DNA from: Oryzias latipes
Lineage: Eukaryota; Chordata; Actinopteri; Beloniformes; Adrianichthyidae
NCBI RefSeq assembly: GCF_002234675.1
Contig: NC_019859.2
Span: forward strand, 29,086,434-29,150,433
Length of the DNA: 64,000 bases
Reading direction: 5' to 3'
Shown: in pieces, positions 11,624 through 24,560 of the stretch
Layout: each line of letters starts with the position of its first letter
How positions within the stretch are numbered: the stretch's first letter is position 1
Notes under the pieces: model-generated
Database searches by the model: none
Seen by the model: only the letters and a program-made list of their open reading frames with translations
Told to the model about the DNA's origin: nothing
Translations under genes and position numbers: made by a program

Positions 11624-12420
11624 AACAAGGAGAAGACTGATCAGAAATGCAGCCAAGAGGCCCATGATCACTCTGGATGAACTGCAGAGATCTACAGCTG
11701 AGGTGGGAGAGTCTCTCCATGGGACAACAATCAGTCATATACTGCACAAATTTGGTCTTTATGGAATAGTGGCAAGAAGAATGATATTTCTTAAAGATAT
11801 CCATAAAAAGTGTCATTTAAAATTTGCCGCAAGCCACCTGGGAGACACGGCAAACATGTGGAAGAAGGTGCTTTGGTCAGATGAAACCAAAATTGAACTT
11901 TTTGACAACAATGCAAAATGTTATGTTTGGCGTAAAAGCAACCCTGTTCATCACCCTGAACCATCCCCACTGTCAAACATGGTGGTGGCAGCATCATGGT
12001 TTGAGCTTGCTTTTCTTCAGCAAGGACAGGGAGAATGGTTAGAATTGATGGGAAGATGGATGGACCCAAATACAGAACCATTCTGGAAGAAAACCTGATG
12101 GAGTCTACAAAAGACTTGAGACTGGGACGGAGATTTGTCTTCCAACAAGACAATGACCCAAAACATCAAGAGAAATCCACAATGGAATGGTTCACAGATA
12201 AATGTGTCCAGGTGTTAAAATGGCCAAGTCATAGTCCAGAAGACCACTGTCTTCCAGCTCTCACGCATGTCCTGAAGAAGTCCAACGTTCTTCTCTGCCA
12301 CTCCAGACTTCCACTCCTCTCTCAATACAGTGCAAAGCCCTACACGTTGTGCATTATGTGGACCTATGTCCAGCCATTTTTGACCAGACAAAACCAGAGT
12401 GACGTTGAAGAAATGCAGAT
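11624..12420 (+). pseudogene. Tc1-like transposase pseudogene
   Basis: Two reading frames together give a Tc1 transposase from its middle onward: RTRRRLIRNAAKRPMITLDE, HKKCHLKFAASHLGD, VLWSDETKIELFDNNAKCYV with the first catalytic Asp, VWRKSNPVHHPEP, then after a frameshift near 12,040 FVFQQDNDPKHQEKS with the second Asp, and VQVLKWPSHSPE. The N-terminal DNA-binding half is missing or replaced by the microsatellite. The usual SPDLNPIEHLW block with the third acidic residue is replaced by unrelated text. An internal shift and truncation make it non-functional. Sequence to about 12,910 may be its decayed 3' flank. Confidence 0.8.
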
Positions 12421-12909
12421 TTTTTAAGGTTCTTACATATGATGTCCAAGTAAAAAATAAAAGCTTTCAGTTCATTACACCAAGATACTTCAAAAGTTTT
12501 CTTGCAGTGTGGAATTCAAGCGAGTTGCAGTGTGGCTGCTCAGAACCAAGGCCCACTCTACAAAAAGACAAAGCTGCTGATGCAACTTTGATCAAAACAG
12601 TTTGAAGGAAGCCAAGCAGCATCTGATTTGGTCAAAACTAAAACAACACTTAACTTCTGTTCTGGATAAGATTCTGGATGAAAAGGCACCAAGAAACACA
12701 TTGTTCTTTGGATAAGTCCAAAGAGGTCTGGATCAGACTCTGCACTGATTAGGTTTTCTTCTCAGACTTGATTTTATTTAATTGGAATTTCCCATTTTTG
12801 TCGAATGCATTAACCTAAACTTCTTATGAAACTTTTAAGAAAATCTAAATGTGGGCTTAATTCATTTTCTTAAAATATCTTTTTTACACAAATGTGGGCA
12901 AAGTTAAAT

Positions 12910-13398
12910 AAATTTAGTCAAGAATGGTGCAGGAAAGGGCCTGTTTTGTGACCTGCAGTCACATTGTTCCTCCATGCGGAGGTGTTGTTGGAGCGCCTTT
13001 GAACCTCGTGTTCACGCTTTGTGTGGAGCTGTGCGTCAGGGTTTCAGATATTCTTGCTCAGACCAGAGTTCTGTTGGTGTTATCTCGTTTGTCTTGTGTG
13101 TCTTTGGGGTTATCAGCCACGCCAATCCGCTGACGTTTCCTCTAAATTCAGAAACTGTTCTAGGTTTCTTCTTTTTTTTAAGAATTAGGAGTTTTTCCTT
13201 ACCGAGAAGGAGGGTCTAAGGGCAGGGATCCCCAGTTTAGCTCAGTCTGTTTAGTTTATTTTAGCCATTACCCATTGAATTCTATGACTTCATGTTCTTT
13301 ATGATTTCATGTTCTTAGACAATTACCGGCATGAAGCCCATTGAAACAACTTTTGTTGCAATATTGGGCTATATGTATAAATTTAAATTGAATTGATC
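12910..13398 (+). mobile_element. 3' tail of L2/Rex1-like LINE
   Basis: From about 13,161 the sequence follows the same 3' UTR as the LINE copy ending at 22,350: GGAGTTTTTCCTTACCG, GGGTCTAAGGGCAGGGAT, TTTAGTTTATTTTAG, GAAGCCCATTGAAAC and a TAAATTGAATTG tail at 13,386-13,396. No ORF part remains. The stretch before it (12,910-13,160) is unassigned. Confidence 0.65.
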
Positions 13399-13399
13399 C

Positions 13400-14880
13400 A
13401 TGGTGGTGGTGGGGGGGTCTCACCAATCTACAAGCAGGATGATTTCATTAACAGCGGGTTTTGTGCTCCTTGTCTTCTACCTCGTGTGTGTGTCTCATCT
13501 CCTCCTCATCCACTCTCTCAGGATGAAAAGGGGCCAAAGCATCGCCGGATTTGCAGGACAGTGCTGAGGCATGTGAGGGGGGGTGGGGTGGAGAGTGGTC
13601 GGGATCGTTGTAAGTGGGTCAGCGCCGTGCTGCCCCCAGCGCTCAGCCCCATGCAGAACACGGCCTCACGCCACATTCACGCTTCCTATCACAGAAACGT
13701 CAAATTTGTGCACCCCATTCAAAGTCCGCACAGAGGGGTGGGGGTAAAACAAGCTGGGTAGGTGTTTTTCTATAAATGAGATCTCAGGGACTCACTCTTC
13801 TTCTGCGCCCCCCCTCTCCAGTCATCCTGGCTGCTCAGTCGTGCAGGGTTTTGTGCGTGCACTTCTGCGACCCTTCAAGTGCTGCGTAATGCTGGGGGGC
13901 AGAGTGTCATAAAAGGCAAAGGCGCTCTGATCTCTGAGGGGAAGCAGGGCTCTGTGTCAGTCTTTTCAGAAATATTTGTTGGACTTTGAAGCGAGTTGTG
14001 TTGTTTTCTTGTGAGAAGAATTTCACCGCCTCAAGGCCCAGAGAACATCTGCTCATGAGACGCGAAGGCCAGAGGGAAACCAGGACTCAATGCAGAAAAT
14101 GAAAGGAGCAGGAGAGCATGCAGGGGTGGGGGCACAGGTGGGGCACCACGGGCCTACAGGTGCACAGTCACTCCCAGCATGACAACAGGTAACTACATCA
14201 ATAACGAAGAGCAGAGAAACAAGGCCAGTCATCATCTGCACGCTGTCCAACCAGTTAAACAGCTGGATGAGACGAGACAACAAGACTTTCTGCCTCTGCA
14301 GGCTTCTGTGCTCATCGCTGGTGATGCTTTTCTTTACTGAAGTACTCTGCGTCATCGTCAGGACTGAACACAGCAGCAATAAAAACAGGTTCATAACAAT
14401 TTCAGCGTCACTGAGAGGTTGTTTAAACCGTCTCCAATGGGACACGAGCAAAGATTAAAACTGGAGTCACTGCACCGTCAAGCATCCTCCCTGCTCTGCT
14501 GGATCTAGACATTGAAGAAGAGAGAACTTTACGGACTGAGTGTGACGCCACCCATAGAAAATGCCTTACATCCGCCTCAACCAAAATGAAGCCACTTCAG
14601 TCTCCATTTTTCTCCGATACAGGACAGTGCCAGAGGACAGTGATTGGTCCAAGTGGTTTAAGTCAACGTTTCTATGGCAACTATAGTGCAACATTGTATC
14701 GACAAAGTTCGCTTCCTTCCACTCAAGCAATATTTGTTTTTTTGTTTAATTATCTTAAGTTTGATACATCATTGTATGAATGTATAACTGATGATTGTAA
14801 TGTTTTTTGTGTACTACTCTTATTTGATTGCTTGAAATAAACCATTTTAAATCAAATCAAATGTATTCATAAACTGCCTA
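13400..14880. other. Unassigned stretch
   Basis: No conserved protein is visible. A TATA-like GTCATAAAAGGCAAAG sits at 13,908-13,923 about 20-30 bp before a purine-rich run, but no gene with a recognisable product follows. I treat it as a chance match. The rest is unique-looking non-coding DNA. Confidence 0.3.
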
Positions 14881-14959
14881 GAAAACAGAATAAAATGTGG
14901 ATTGATGATGACTAACATCAGTGACCACCTTCCGTTATTTGCAAACTATGAATGTGTTT

Positions 14960-17035
14960 GTAGAGAAATAAAATAAAAAAGGCAAATGGTTTACAGAAGA
15001 AAACTAACAGAGGAATCAATAAATGCATTTAAATTAGAACTACAAGCACAAACCTGGAAAACCCTGTATGATAGCAACGATGTCAACTTAGCGTGTGAAA
15101 AATGTATGCAGGGGTTTACATCTATGTATGACAAAACCTGCCCACTTACAAAATCCTGTAATAGCAAACAATATAATAAAATTCCATGGATGACTATTGA
15201 ACTGAAAAACGATGACTAAGAAGTTCAATAATTATTTTGTAAAAATAGGACCAAAGTTAGCCGACGAAATAAACTGTACTAATGACCCACTAACCTAGGT
15301 ACATTTGCAATTTATCCTTTCAAACAGGAACATTTCCACAAAAAATGAAAATAGCTCAAGTAATTCCAGTACACAAATCAGGGGACAAACACCAACTAAC
15401 AAATTACAGACCAGTTTCTTTACTCTGCCAATTCTCAAAAACATTTCAAAAAGTATTCCTCACAAGGATGGAAAATTACGTTGAGAAACATAAACTAATG
15501 TCCGACGACCAATATGGTGTCAGAAAAAACAGATCAACATTCATGGCAATTACGTAACTAACTGAAAAAAAATAATAAATGTCACAGATAATAAGGAGTT
15601 CACAGTAGGAGTGTTCATCGATCTGAAAAAGGCTTTGACACTATTGATCATAACATTTTAGTAAACAAACTGGAAAGATATGGAATACGAGGACCAGCAT
15701 TAAATTGGTTAAACAGTTACATTAATAACAGGCAGCAGTTTGTACAACTGGAAGATTGTAAATCATCCCTGCTAAATTTAAGCTGTGGAGTTCCACAAGG
15801 GTCAGTATTAGGCCCAACACTGTTCATCCTATACATTAATGACACACAGGGTTTCAAATACTTTTTATATGCCAATGACACAAGTGTGTTATATACTAAG
15901 ATTGAGTTCCTTCAGTAATTATGGACGACAAAATAAGCTGGAAGCCACAAATAAAGCAAGTCATAGCTAAACTTGCTAAAAGCATAGCAGTGTTGGGAAA
16001 AACGTCATACACTCACTAACAGAGCACGTCAACTAATATATTCATCTATAATACGACCATACTTACAGTACAGTGTAGAAGTTTGGGAAAATACGGTATA
16101 AAACAAACCTACAGGGTTTGTATATCCTACAAAAAAAGCTATTTGAATAGTTCATGGAGTGGATTATGGGACACATGTGATTGCACAGCTTTTAAAGTCG
16201 GGTTTATTAAAATTATGGGAACTAGTGAAACTTAAAACAGCACTTATCATGTGTAACCCTTGTGCTATCCTAGGCACTTAAACATTGGGAGTTGGTTCAT
16301 CTACACCCACTAGAGGTCTAGAAGTGCGCTGAACCTTTTTTCTTCAATGATTTGTGATCTTCACTGGTGTCCAAGGATTACATGAAATCTTTCCACCTTT
16401 ATCCACCTTTGTCATGGTAGGAAGAACACGTCAATGTAAGGGTGGGGTCATCTAAGATAGCACAAGGGTTAAAGCCAGAAATAACTTACTTCCAGTAAAC
16501 GTACATACAAACGTTCAACGACAAAGATGGGAGTTACAGTTTAAGAAATCAGCTGACCTTCAAAAAGCAGTGCATTAGCGCTACAAAAAAGAAAATTTGC
16601 TTATCAATTTGTGGTGTGGACTTTAGAACGGATTGGACGAAGGTTTAAAACAAACTAAGTCTACATGCATTCGAAAAGACATAGAAGATGTCACTGATGG
16701 AACTGCACAAGGCAAGAAATGATCAATTTAAACAAAAATGTAACTTCTGCACAGGTGCATTGCAGAATGTAATTTGAAGGCAATGAACAAAACTGTAAAT
16801 AGAAATGCGCAGATCATTAGGTGTTGTAAAAAAGGGGTGGGATCATACAAGATTTCTATTCACCCAACTCCTTTTCAAGCACTCTGTCTTGTTTTATCTG
16901 TCTATTTTAAACTCTTGTGTTTATTTTCAAAGAACATGTCAATCAAACGTTCGAGGCGGTGCCAGCAGGCACTACATACGTTTATTGAGGCATCTGATTT
17001 GTCATTTTACAACTTAAATAACTTACAATAAAGAA
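14960..17035 (+). mobile_element. Degraded Jockey/I-like LINE reverse transcriptase, split by a MITE
   Basis: Several frames give a non-LTR RT: MKIAQVIPVHKSGD, NYRPVSLLCQFSKTFQK, VFIDLKKAFDTIDHNIL, LNWLNSYINNRQQFVQL, LSCGVPQGSVLGPTLFILYI and YFLYANDTSVLY. The catalytic FADD/YADD is degraded to YAND, and stops and shifts break every block. The ORF text continues after the MITE at 16,253-16,472 with KARNNLLPVNV. It fades out near an AATAAAGAAAAAA stretch at about 17,028. The clade is assigned from the general motif pattern only. Confidence 0.75.
16253..16472. mobile_element. piggyBac-like MITE, 220 bp, inside the LINE ORF
   Basis: The ends are AACCCTTGTGCTATC and GATAGCACAAGGGTTAA. The right end completes TTAA and the left has a mutated GTAA, so a TTAA target is likely. 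Related copies are at 43,360-43,574 (opposite orientation, similar internal text such as the TCACTGGTGTCCA motif) and 61,565-61,634. Removing it joins the LINE ORF from ...LIMC to KARNN, which shows the order of insertion. Confidence 0.7.
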
Positions 17036-17039
17036 AAAA

Positions 17040-19400
17040 CATAGTGAAAAAAATTTAGGACTAGGACCAGAAGGTGTTAAGAAAAAGGCATCAGAGCAAG
17101 AATGGTTATTCTGACAAATAAAAAGACTTTGTAATAGTTGTTTATTTCTTTATAAGTCGATGGGATTTTGGCGTCTTGCAGCCAGCATACTTCCTCTTTG
17201 GAGTGCCAGGGGGAAGGGATTTCTTTCTGTAGTTTCTACATGCAGTCAATGGATCCTGACCAAAGCTGGTTTCCTTTGTTAGGGTGTCTGGTTTCACAGG
17301 TGTGAAAGTGCACCTTAACACTGCTGCTGACCAGAGGTCCTTGGTCTTTGAGGTACCTGGGACATTGCAAATTGCATGCTGTAAAATGTCCTGTTTTAGC
17401 CCAATAGTTCACAAACTACTTTAAAAATCTGAGCTCCTCTTCTGTGCTCTGTTGTTCCTCCAGTGTTCTCCTCCTCGCTGTGGTCTGTTGTTCCTGGACT
17501 TCAGTGTTCTCCTCCTCTCTGTGATCTGTTGTTCCTGTTCAGGGTTCTCCCCCTCTCAGACTCTTGCGAGTGTAATGTTAGCGGTTCCTGGCCGATGGTG
17601 TATTGATGATGCTGATAGGTGTGAAACCTCCTGCTGAGCTTCATCGGCTGGAAGTTGTTTGTGAAAATCTGCACATTTGAACCATCAGTTTCATTTACAA
17701 AAAGGAGCGTGTCTCCTGAAGCTCATCATGCCTCTGCTGTCCTTTTTCTGCCACATTGCCATGGCGACAGTGCCCTCCCGGGGTAATGGGGGACGAGTGC
17801 GCCAGAGCTATTTATTCTCTCTTTCTGCCTCCCTCCTTCCATCCATCGGCCTCTCATTTCTCTGTCTCTTTCCACCTCCTTCCCTGCCCTCTTCCTCCTG
17901 CAACCTTTCTTCTCCCTCCATCTCCCTCCTTTCCTCTACTTTTCCCCTTCCCTGATTGGTTCTCTTCCTCAAAATGAGATACTGCCTAATGAGACAGAGG
18001 GTGAGGAAGAAAGGGAGGGGACGAGGAAGAGCAAGTGTCTTTAAAAAAGGAGAAATATTGTGGGGGAGGTGATCTATGCAGGAGCGTGTTCTTCTTTTCA
18101 ATGCCAGAGAACCTGATGATGTTACCTTTGAGTGAAACCTCACCCTTGTTCATTGTGTCCATCTGTAGGCCTGTGCACGTGTGTGATCTGGAACGTGCAC
18201 GCTCAGGCGTCCCTGAGGCGTCCTGAGGTCTGTGTCAGCGGTGAAGGAGCACAGTTCCTGAGCTTTCAGCTCTATGAACAAGAATCAGAGATTTGTTTGT
18301 ATCTTTCTGCCTTGGAACATTGTGTAGATGATGTTGTGTCAATCATGTTTTTCTTCATTTCAGGAGGAACAGAACAAAAGGAGAAGAAACTTTGAACATT
18401 TCTGGCCCAGAAAAACAACAACGATGGGAGGTTAAAACATTTAATCTTAGTCCTCCAAACAGAAAGTGCACCCACTATGGCAGGACTGGTCCTCATCTGA
18501 TCCACCTTTGGTCCTGGTTGTTCACTTGCAGATGAACCCAACTTTCCACGGACCAAAGAGAGGAGGTGCTGTAAGCTCTGTGTGTTTGGGGGAGAAAAAA
18601 CAGCTGCAACATGAATCTGAAGAAGCAAGAATTTTGAAAAAGTTTGGAAATGTCTGCTGGGTAAAGGTGGTGTAATAAGAAGCTTCAGGAGCGTCTTCAT
18701 GGAGGAGAGTCTGATGAATAGCACTACCTGCTTTTCTTTATCCTGCTTTTTTCCCGTTTCTTGCAACCAATGGTCAAAACATCTCTGGGAAAAACCACAA
18801 CATGAACCAAACTGCAAACTACATTGTGCTGAAAAGACAGACAGGAGCAGAAAATAGAATCCTCTCTATGGGATGGCAGAGGCTAATGTTCTATGGTCAG
18901 TTAAAGCCATGGAACCTCAGGAAAAAAAACGATTTATTTAATATGTCCACACTCCGGGTATTTGACACGCCATCAAGGACTCGCTAATCAGACGTTTAGC
19001 CCATGGTGTTCACACAGGACAAGCAGGGTTGACCCAGCCACTGTGCCAGAGGAAGACAGGGAACTGAGATTTTTCATTTGGTCTGTTTATTAAGCTGCAC
19101 TTTGAGTAATTTGTTGGTGGATTTCTTAAAGACAGCCACTGTAAAAACAATAATATGTAAGTGTATTTATTTAGGGCAGTGTTTTACATTGTATTGTGTA
19201 GTTTCCTCCCATTTGTGCGAATGGTGTAATCACCCTAAACATAAACCTCCTGATGCTCTGCTCATGTCACTCCAACGTTTTCTCAATTGAGTTATTGTAA
19301 GTTTACAGCCTGTGAAGCAGTATGATGTCTTTACATTGACAGTGTGCAGATTTGCTCCCGATACGGATCTTTCCGTGCCTTTTGTGAAACAGACACTAAA
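17040..19400. other. Unassigned stretch
   Basis: Pyrimidine-rich runs (17,815-17,955) and several short ORFs are present without any recognisable domain. The 111-codon minus ORF at 17,808-18,143 and the 181-codon minus ORF at 18,272-18,817 overlap low-complexity sequence and have no family features I recognise. No gene is called. Confidence 0.3.
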
Positions 19401-19642
19401 ATATTCTAACAAACATCCATAACATGAAATATGTCACAAACGGCCAGACGGCTGGTTCCACATGCAGCAGGTTTATTAGCACAGAGAGGATGACAAGTGT
19501 CAAACACGGCTAAAGGTCCACAGAGCTAAAGCAGGGTTGAAGAGGCAGAGGTCAGACATGGGCATTAGGGAGCAGGCTCAGAATAGTCACAGTTCAGGTG
19601 CAGGTTAGGGGGAGGCAGCAGGCAAAGTCAGATAAGTAGCAG

Positions 19643-21046
19643 GATTCAATTCAGTTGAATTTTATTTCTATAGCCCAATATCAAAACACAGCTGTCTCAA
19701 TGGGCTCCACACCGGTAATTGTATAAAACATAAAATCAGCCATAAAATACAATAGCTGATTGCTAAACTAAACTAAACTGGGCGTCCCCGGGCATTCCTG
19801 GTCTAGGACCTTTCTTCTCTCTGAGAAAAAAATTCTAACAAAAAACCAAACAGATTCCATGAAAAAAAAATACAGAAGAAACCACATGACGGAGAGATCC
19901 TCTCCCAGGATGGCCAGGCGATGTACCAGGACTGCTAGAGAAGAATTAGCTTGTCTAACTCTACAACTACATGTTTGGATAGTGTAGCAGATGGGCTTCA
20001 TCCAGATGGAACTGGGGGACAGCTGGGGACGCGAGACGAGCCAGAGCCGAGGTCCACGGCCAACAACAGAAGCATGTTAAGAGTAAGTTGCATGCACTAT
20101 GGCACATATAGCAGATGTTAATATTAATAATAATAGAACATTTCTATTTTTAGGATAACAATATTAAGACAACATAGTATTAATCTGAGCAGGGGGAATG
20201 TGCTGCCCTGAGCGACCGGAGGAGTCACAACGGATGTATCACTGACAGGTGGGTTGATTTGTAGCCATGACATCATGGCTTCGATTGCAGAGTTCAGACG
20301 TTGGAGCTGGTGACAGTGCTCCAGGAATAAAGTAACAAACCCATCGGGTTTGTTGGGCTAGGAACTACTGCTGCTGGATCCCTGTTTGGCAAAGTATTCT
20401 GTCACAAGAATAGGCAGACTGCTGGATCCAAATGCATAAGTCCACAAAGCTATATCAGGGTCAGGCAGGCAGGGATCGATAACAGGCATCAGATCATCAG
20501 AGGAGAGACAATATGGTCAAAATTCAGGTGAAAGTCAGGGCAGGTGGCAGGCAAACCGAGTCAGAGTCAGCAAAGTGTGAGCGAAGTGTTCTGTTTGGTT
20601 GGTAAGGCAGTAAGAGGTCTTTAATATAGGATGGGGTCACGATTAGTAAGGCCATGCAGGTTAGCGGGAGGATTTTGAACTTGATTCTAGAATCAACTGG
20701 GAGCCAGTGAAGTGAAGCTAACACAGGAGTGATGTGATCTCTTCTGCTAGTTCCTGCTAACAATCTAGCTGCTGCGTTCTGAACAAGCTGGAGACTTCTT
20801 AAGGAACTCTTAGGACACACTGCTCACAAAGAGTAACGGTAATCCAGTCTAGACGTAACAAATACTTGGCTGAGTTTTTCAGCATCACTTTTAGAAAGTA
20901 CATTTCTGATCTTAGTTACAATGTGCAGGTTAAAAAAATGCAATTTTACTCATCTGTGATATGTGAGCCTTAAATGATAAACCCTGGTCAAATAAAACCT
21001 CTAGATATCTAACTGTGGAAATGGAGGCTATACCTACACCATCCAG
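19643..21046 (-). mobile_element. Outer L2/Rex1-like LINE copy, 3' half
   Basis: Read on the minus strand, this half begins with LDGVGIASISTVRYL, VLFDQGLSFKAHI, KIRNVLSKSDAEKLSQVFV and TSRLDYRYSL, and continues with SLRSLQLVQNAAARLLAGT and LASLHWLPVDSRIKFKIL. It ends with the AT-rich 3' UTR and a TTCAATTCAGTTGAATT tail at 19,646-19,662. The upstream half of the same copy is displaced to 22,351-22,640 by an antisense insertion. Another sequence interrupts it at about 20,390-20,580. Confidence 0.75.
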
Positions 21047-22350
21047 GGAGACTCATCCATGCATTTGTTACGTCGAGGCTGGATTACTGTAACTCCTTGT
21101 TAGCAGCGTGTCCTAAGAGTTCCTTAAGAAGTCTCCAGCTTGTTCAGAACGCAGCAGCTAGATTGTTAGCAGGAACTAGCAGAAGAGATCACATCACTCC
21201 TGTTTTAGTTTCGCTCCATTGGCTCCCAGTTGATTCTAGAATCAAGTTCAAGATCTTCCTGTTAACCTATAAGGCCTTACATGGAATGGCTCCGTCCTAT
21301 ATTAAGGACCTCATAGTCCCTTACCATCCAATAAGAACACTTCCTCGCAAAATGCAGGACTGCTTGTGGTTCCTAGAATTAGTAAAAGTACAGTTGGAGG
21401 TAGAGCGTTTAGCCACCAAGCCCCTGTTTTATGGAATATGCTCCCAGCTCATGTAAGAGAGGCCGACACAGTTTCTAGACAGGCTTATTATCAGACTAGC
21501 TAGTATTCAGAGATTATTTAAGTTAATGTTAATGTGTTTAAATTAAACTTAATAACAATAACTTTTTGTTTTAAAAGGCTGCTAGAAGTTGAAGCTTGGG
21601 TAACTATGGTGCACTGGGGTTCTGTCCTCTTTTCTCATCTACTTCTACCCTTCCTCTCCTCTATTTTTGATCATTATTCATCAATTAGTTCTCCATGCCT
21701 CTGTTTGGTGCAGTGGGATTCATGTAGTGTCCCTCTTTCCCTCTCCCATCCTGGGGAGTGGGAGTGCTTCCAGATTCCAGTTGGCTCGTCCGTGCTCCTG
21801 TTCCTGACCGTGTACCTCGCCTTTGCTCCCGCTCCTACACCTGGGTGTGGATCCTGCCTCTGGCTCTTCTCTGCTCTGTACCTGACCGAGTACCTCGTCT
21901 CTGCTCCTGCTCCTACACCTGGCTGTGGTTCCTGTCTCCGGCTCAACTCGCGTCCCCGACTGTCCCCCTGACTCCGTCTGGATGAAGCTCCTCTGCTGGA
22001 CTTTATATATGTAGTTGTAGAGTTAGATAAGTTAATTCTTCTCTAAGAGTTCTGTTAAATCGCCCGTCTGTCCTGGGGGAGGATCCCTCCTTCATGTTGG
22101 CACCCCTGAGGTTTCTTCGTTTTTTTTCCGGAATCCGTTTTTTAGGAGTTTTTCCTTACCGCGAAGGGGGGTCTAAGGGCAGGGATGCCAATATAGCTTA
22201 GTCAGTTTGTTAGTTCATTTTAGTATTTTCCTATTGAACTCTCTGTATTCATGATCCTTTTGAGTTCATGTTTCACTTCGAAGCCCATCAAGACGACTGT
22301 TGTTGTGATTTTGGGCTATACAAATAAAATTGAATTGAATTTAATTGAAT
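21047..22350 (+). mobile_element. Nested antisense L2/Rex1-like LINE copy
   Basis: This 5'-truncated copy starts in the ORF at RLIHAFVTSRLDYCNSL and continues as LAACPKSSLRSLQLVQNAAA, HITPVLVSLHWLPVDSR and YKALHGMAPSYIKDLIVPYH. It then decays, passes through a long 3' UTR and ends with GCTATACAAATAAAATTGAA and AATTG-type repeats. Its 5' edge joins abruptly to antisense sequence of the same family at 21,046/21,047, and its tail joins the continuation of that antisense copy. Confidence 0.75.
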
Positions 22351-22640
22351 CTGATCAGACAGAGCATCTCTCAGTTTTTTAGGACCTAGTATAATAACCT
22401 CAGTTTTTTCTGAGTTCAGGAGAAGGTAATTAATTAATTAATTAATTCTTGATGTCTCTGATGCAGGCATTCAGTTTCTCTATATGGTCATTCTGGTCAG
22501 GTTTAATGGATAAATACAACTGCGTCTCATCCGCATAACAGTGAAAATTAATGCTGTGTTTCCTGATAATGTTTCCTAGGGGCAGCTGTAAATCATTAAC
22601 AGGATGGGTCCTAGAACTGAGCCCTGTGGGACTCCGTAAC
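22351..22640 (-). mobile_element. Outer L2/Rex1-like LINE copy, RT palm portion
   Basis: The minus strand gives SPTGLSSRTHPVNDL (degraded), PLGNIIRKHSINFHCYADET, QLYLSIKPDQNDHIEKL and CIRDIKN, then SEKTEVIILGP after a TAAT-repeat expansion at 22,429-22,447. YADE stands where the catalytic YADD is expected. It lines up directly upstream of the segment at 19,643-21,046, so the two are halves of one old insertion. Confidence 0.75.
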
Positions 22641-22659
22641 TGACTCAAGTGCAAAGAGA

Positions 22660-24560
22660 GGACTGTTCATCCAGCATGAGAAGACAGACCAGGAGATGAC
22701 GCTCGATATGCAGGCAGAGTGGAACAAACAGTCAATCACTGATGTCAGTGATTGACAATGAGACTCAGTTGATGAGCGGCATCCAGGAAGTGAGCGCTGG
22801 GGCGGCTGGGAAAAGTACAGCGTTAATGATCTGGGGGATCTGGGGATGGCTCCCGCTGGTGAGCAAAGGGGGAGACAGAGCTCCGATTCCTGACAAAAGA
22901 CTTTTGGATCGACAAAAAACAGAAACAAGTAAGTTTGCTGAAACAAAACACTAATCTGAGTTAAATGGCCACTATTTTCTTCTTTTGACTCCACTGAAAT
23001 CATTTTAGGTAAATTGGCAAAATCATGAATTAAATTTAAGAATAAAAGGCAATTATAACAAAAATTTATTTGGTAAATTAAGAATTGTGAAATTAATAAT
23101 TAATAACTACTCAAATTTAACTTGAGCTGTTAATATCAATTCCAAGACTATCTGAAGAGATGAACTTAAACGGAAAAGTCTCTAAACTGAGTAAGAAGTG
23201 ATCATTTGGACCTAATTTCACTGGTTCTATGAAAGGCTTTCTCAAATCAACAGATGAGAATCTACAGACATGATGATTCAACTGTTTTTCAGAGTGAGAT
23301 GCACCGAATGACGCAGGTTTGCAAAACAATTTTGAAAAATCATTTTTACTGAAACTATGCAGTTTCTATCAAGTTTATAAAGACAACAGACCAGACCAAG
23401 CAGCTGTGACTTCCCACAAAGCCGTTGGTCAAACGTGTAACCACTAGATGGCACTATGGAGAAGGTTTTAGACATTGTTCCCGAATACATTGGAATCAAC
23501 AGTTTTGACATTTCTTTGGGTTTCATCTTGTTCTTCATCAAACATACGCTTTGTTTTCTGCACCCACCAAGCCCTGCTTCTCTCATATAATGTTGGATGA
23601 TAAACCAATGAAAAGGGACATACTGCCCCCTACTGTGTGGGGTGGATTTATTATGGACGATGTGAGGCTGGACAGAGAAAAGTTGACTCGGGGAGCAGTT
23701 ATCATCTGGCAAAGATCTGGTTTACTGAAGGGAATCCATTTGGTTTTTTTAACTCTCAGGAGGTGAAATGAAAACCTCCACCTTAAATAAAATTCCTTCC
23801 CAACGTGCGCTAGCTTCTTACAGTTTATCCTTTTTTTGAGTTTTTATTTTTGACCCTGTTTCATATTTTTTGTCTGATAAACTGTTTACTTCTTGCCTTT
23901 TCTCTTCTTTAAGAGTTTCTTTTTACTGTGATCCAACTTTTGCAATATGTTTTGTGTCTTTGGCTGAATTTTGCATAAATGCTTTTTTTAAGTGTAAGTT
24001 TTTTCATTTCATTTTTTCTCGTGTTTGGATTGTTTTGGACGGCAGAGCCCCTGTGGGGAGGAACTTTGGTTTCTGAACATCAGTTCAGCATCCATCATCC
24101 TTAACTTGATCGTTACATGCGTGACGAACACAAGCGACAAAATGACAGGGATGGGGTGGGAGGGGGTGATACAGAGGGAGAGCCAAGGCCAGGCAGGGGA
24201 GGGAGAGAGAGCAGAAGGGCTGGTGAGGTGATGGAAGCAACACTGTGTGACCCACTGCTATGATTGGTGGTGGGGGGGGGGGGGGACCGTCCTACATCCT
24301 CACCCCCCTTCCCTTCCTGCCCTCTTTGCCCTGTAACAGAGATCCCTTGAATGTAACGAGCAGACGCTGCCGCGCACAAACACTTTCACACATTCACTCC
24401 TTGGTGCACACACACATGATTATGCACACATAGATGTACACACGTGCACGCACACACGTGCACGCACACGCGTGCGCACTCTGGTGAAGTGGAGGTCAGT
24501 TCATGCGTTTGTGCTGGAAGCCAACAGCTTCTCTGGATCAGAGCTGTTGTTCTCAGATCT
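22660..24560. other. Unassigned stretch upstream of ldb1
   Basis: No recognisable coding sequence. Part of 24,370-24,480 is a CA/CG-alternating microsatellite (ACACACGTGCACGCACAC at 24,450-24,467). Conserved regulatory elements for ldb1 could be here but cannot be seen without alignment. Confidence 0.3.

Noticed and set aside
18272-18817. 181-codon minus ORF
   Set aside because: No domain, no conserved motif and no gene context; overlapping + ORFs of similar quality suggest chance.
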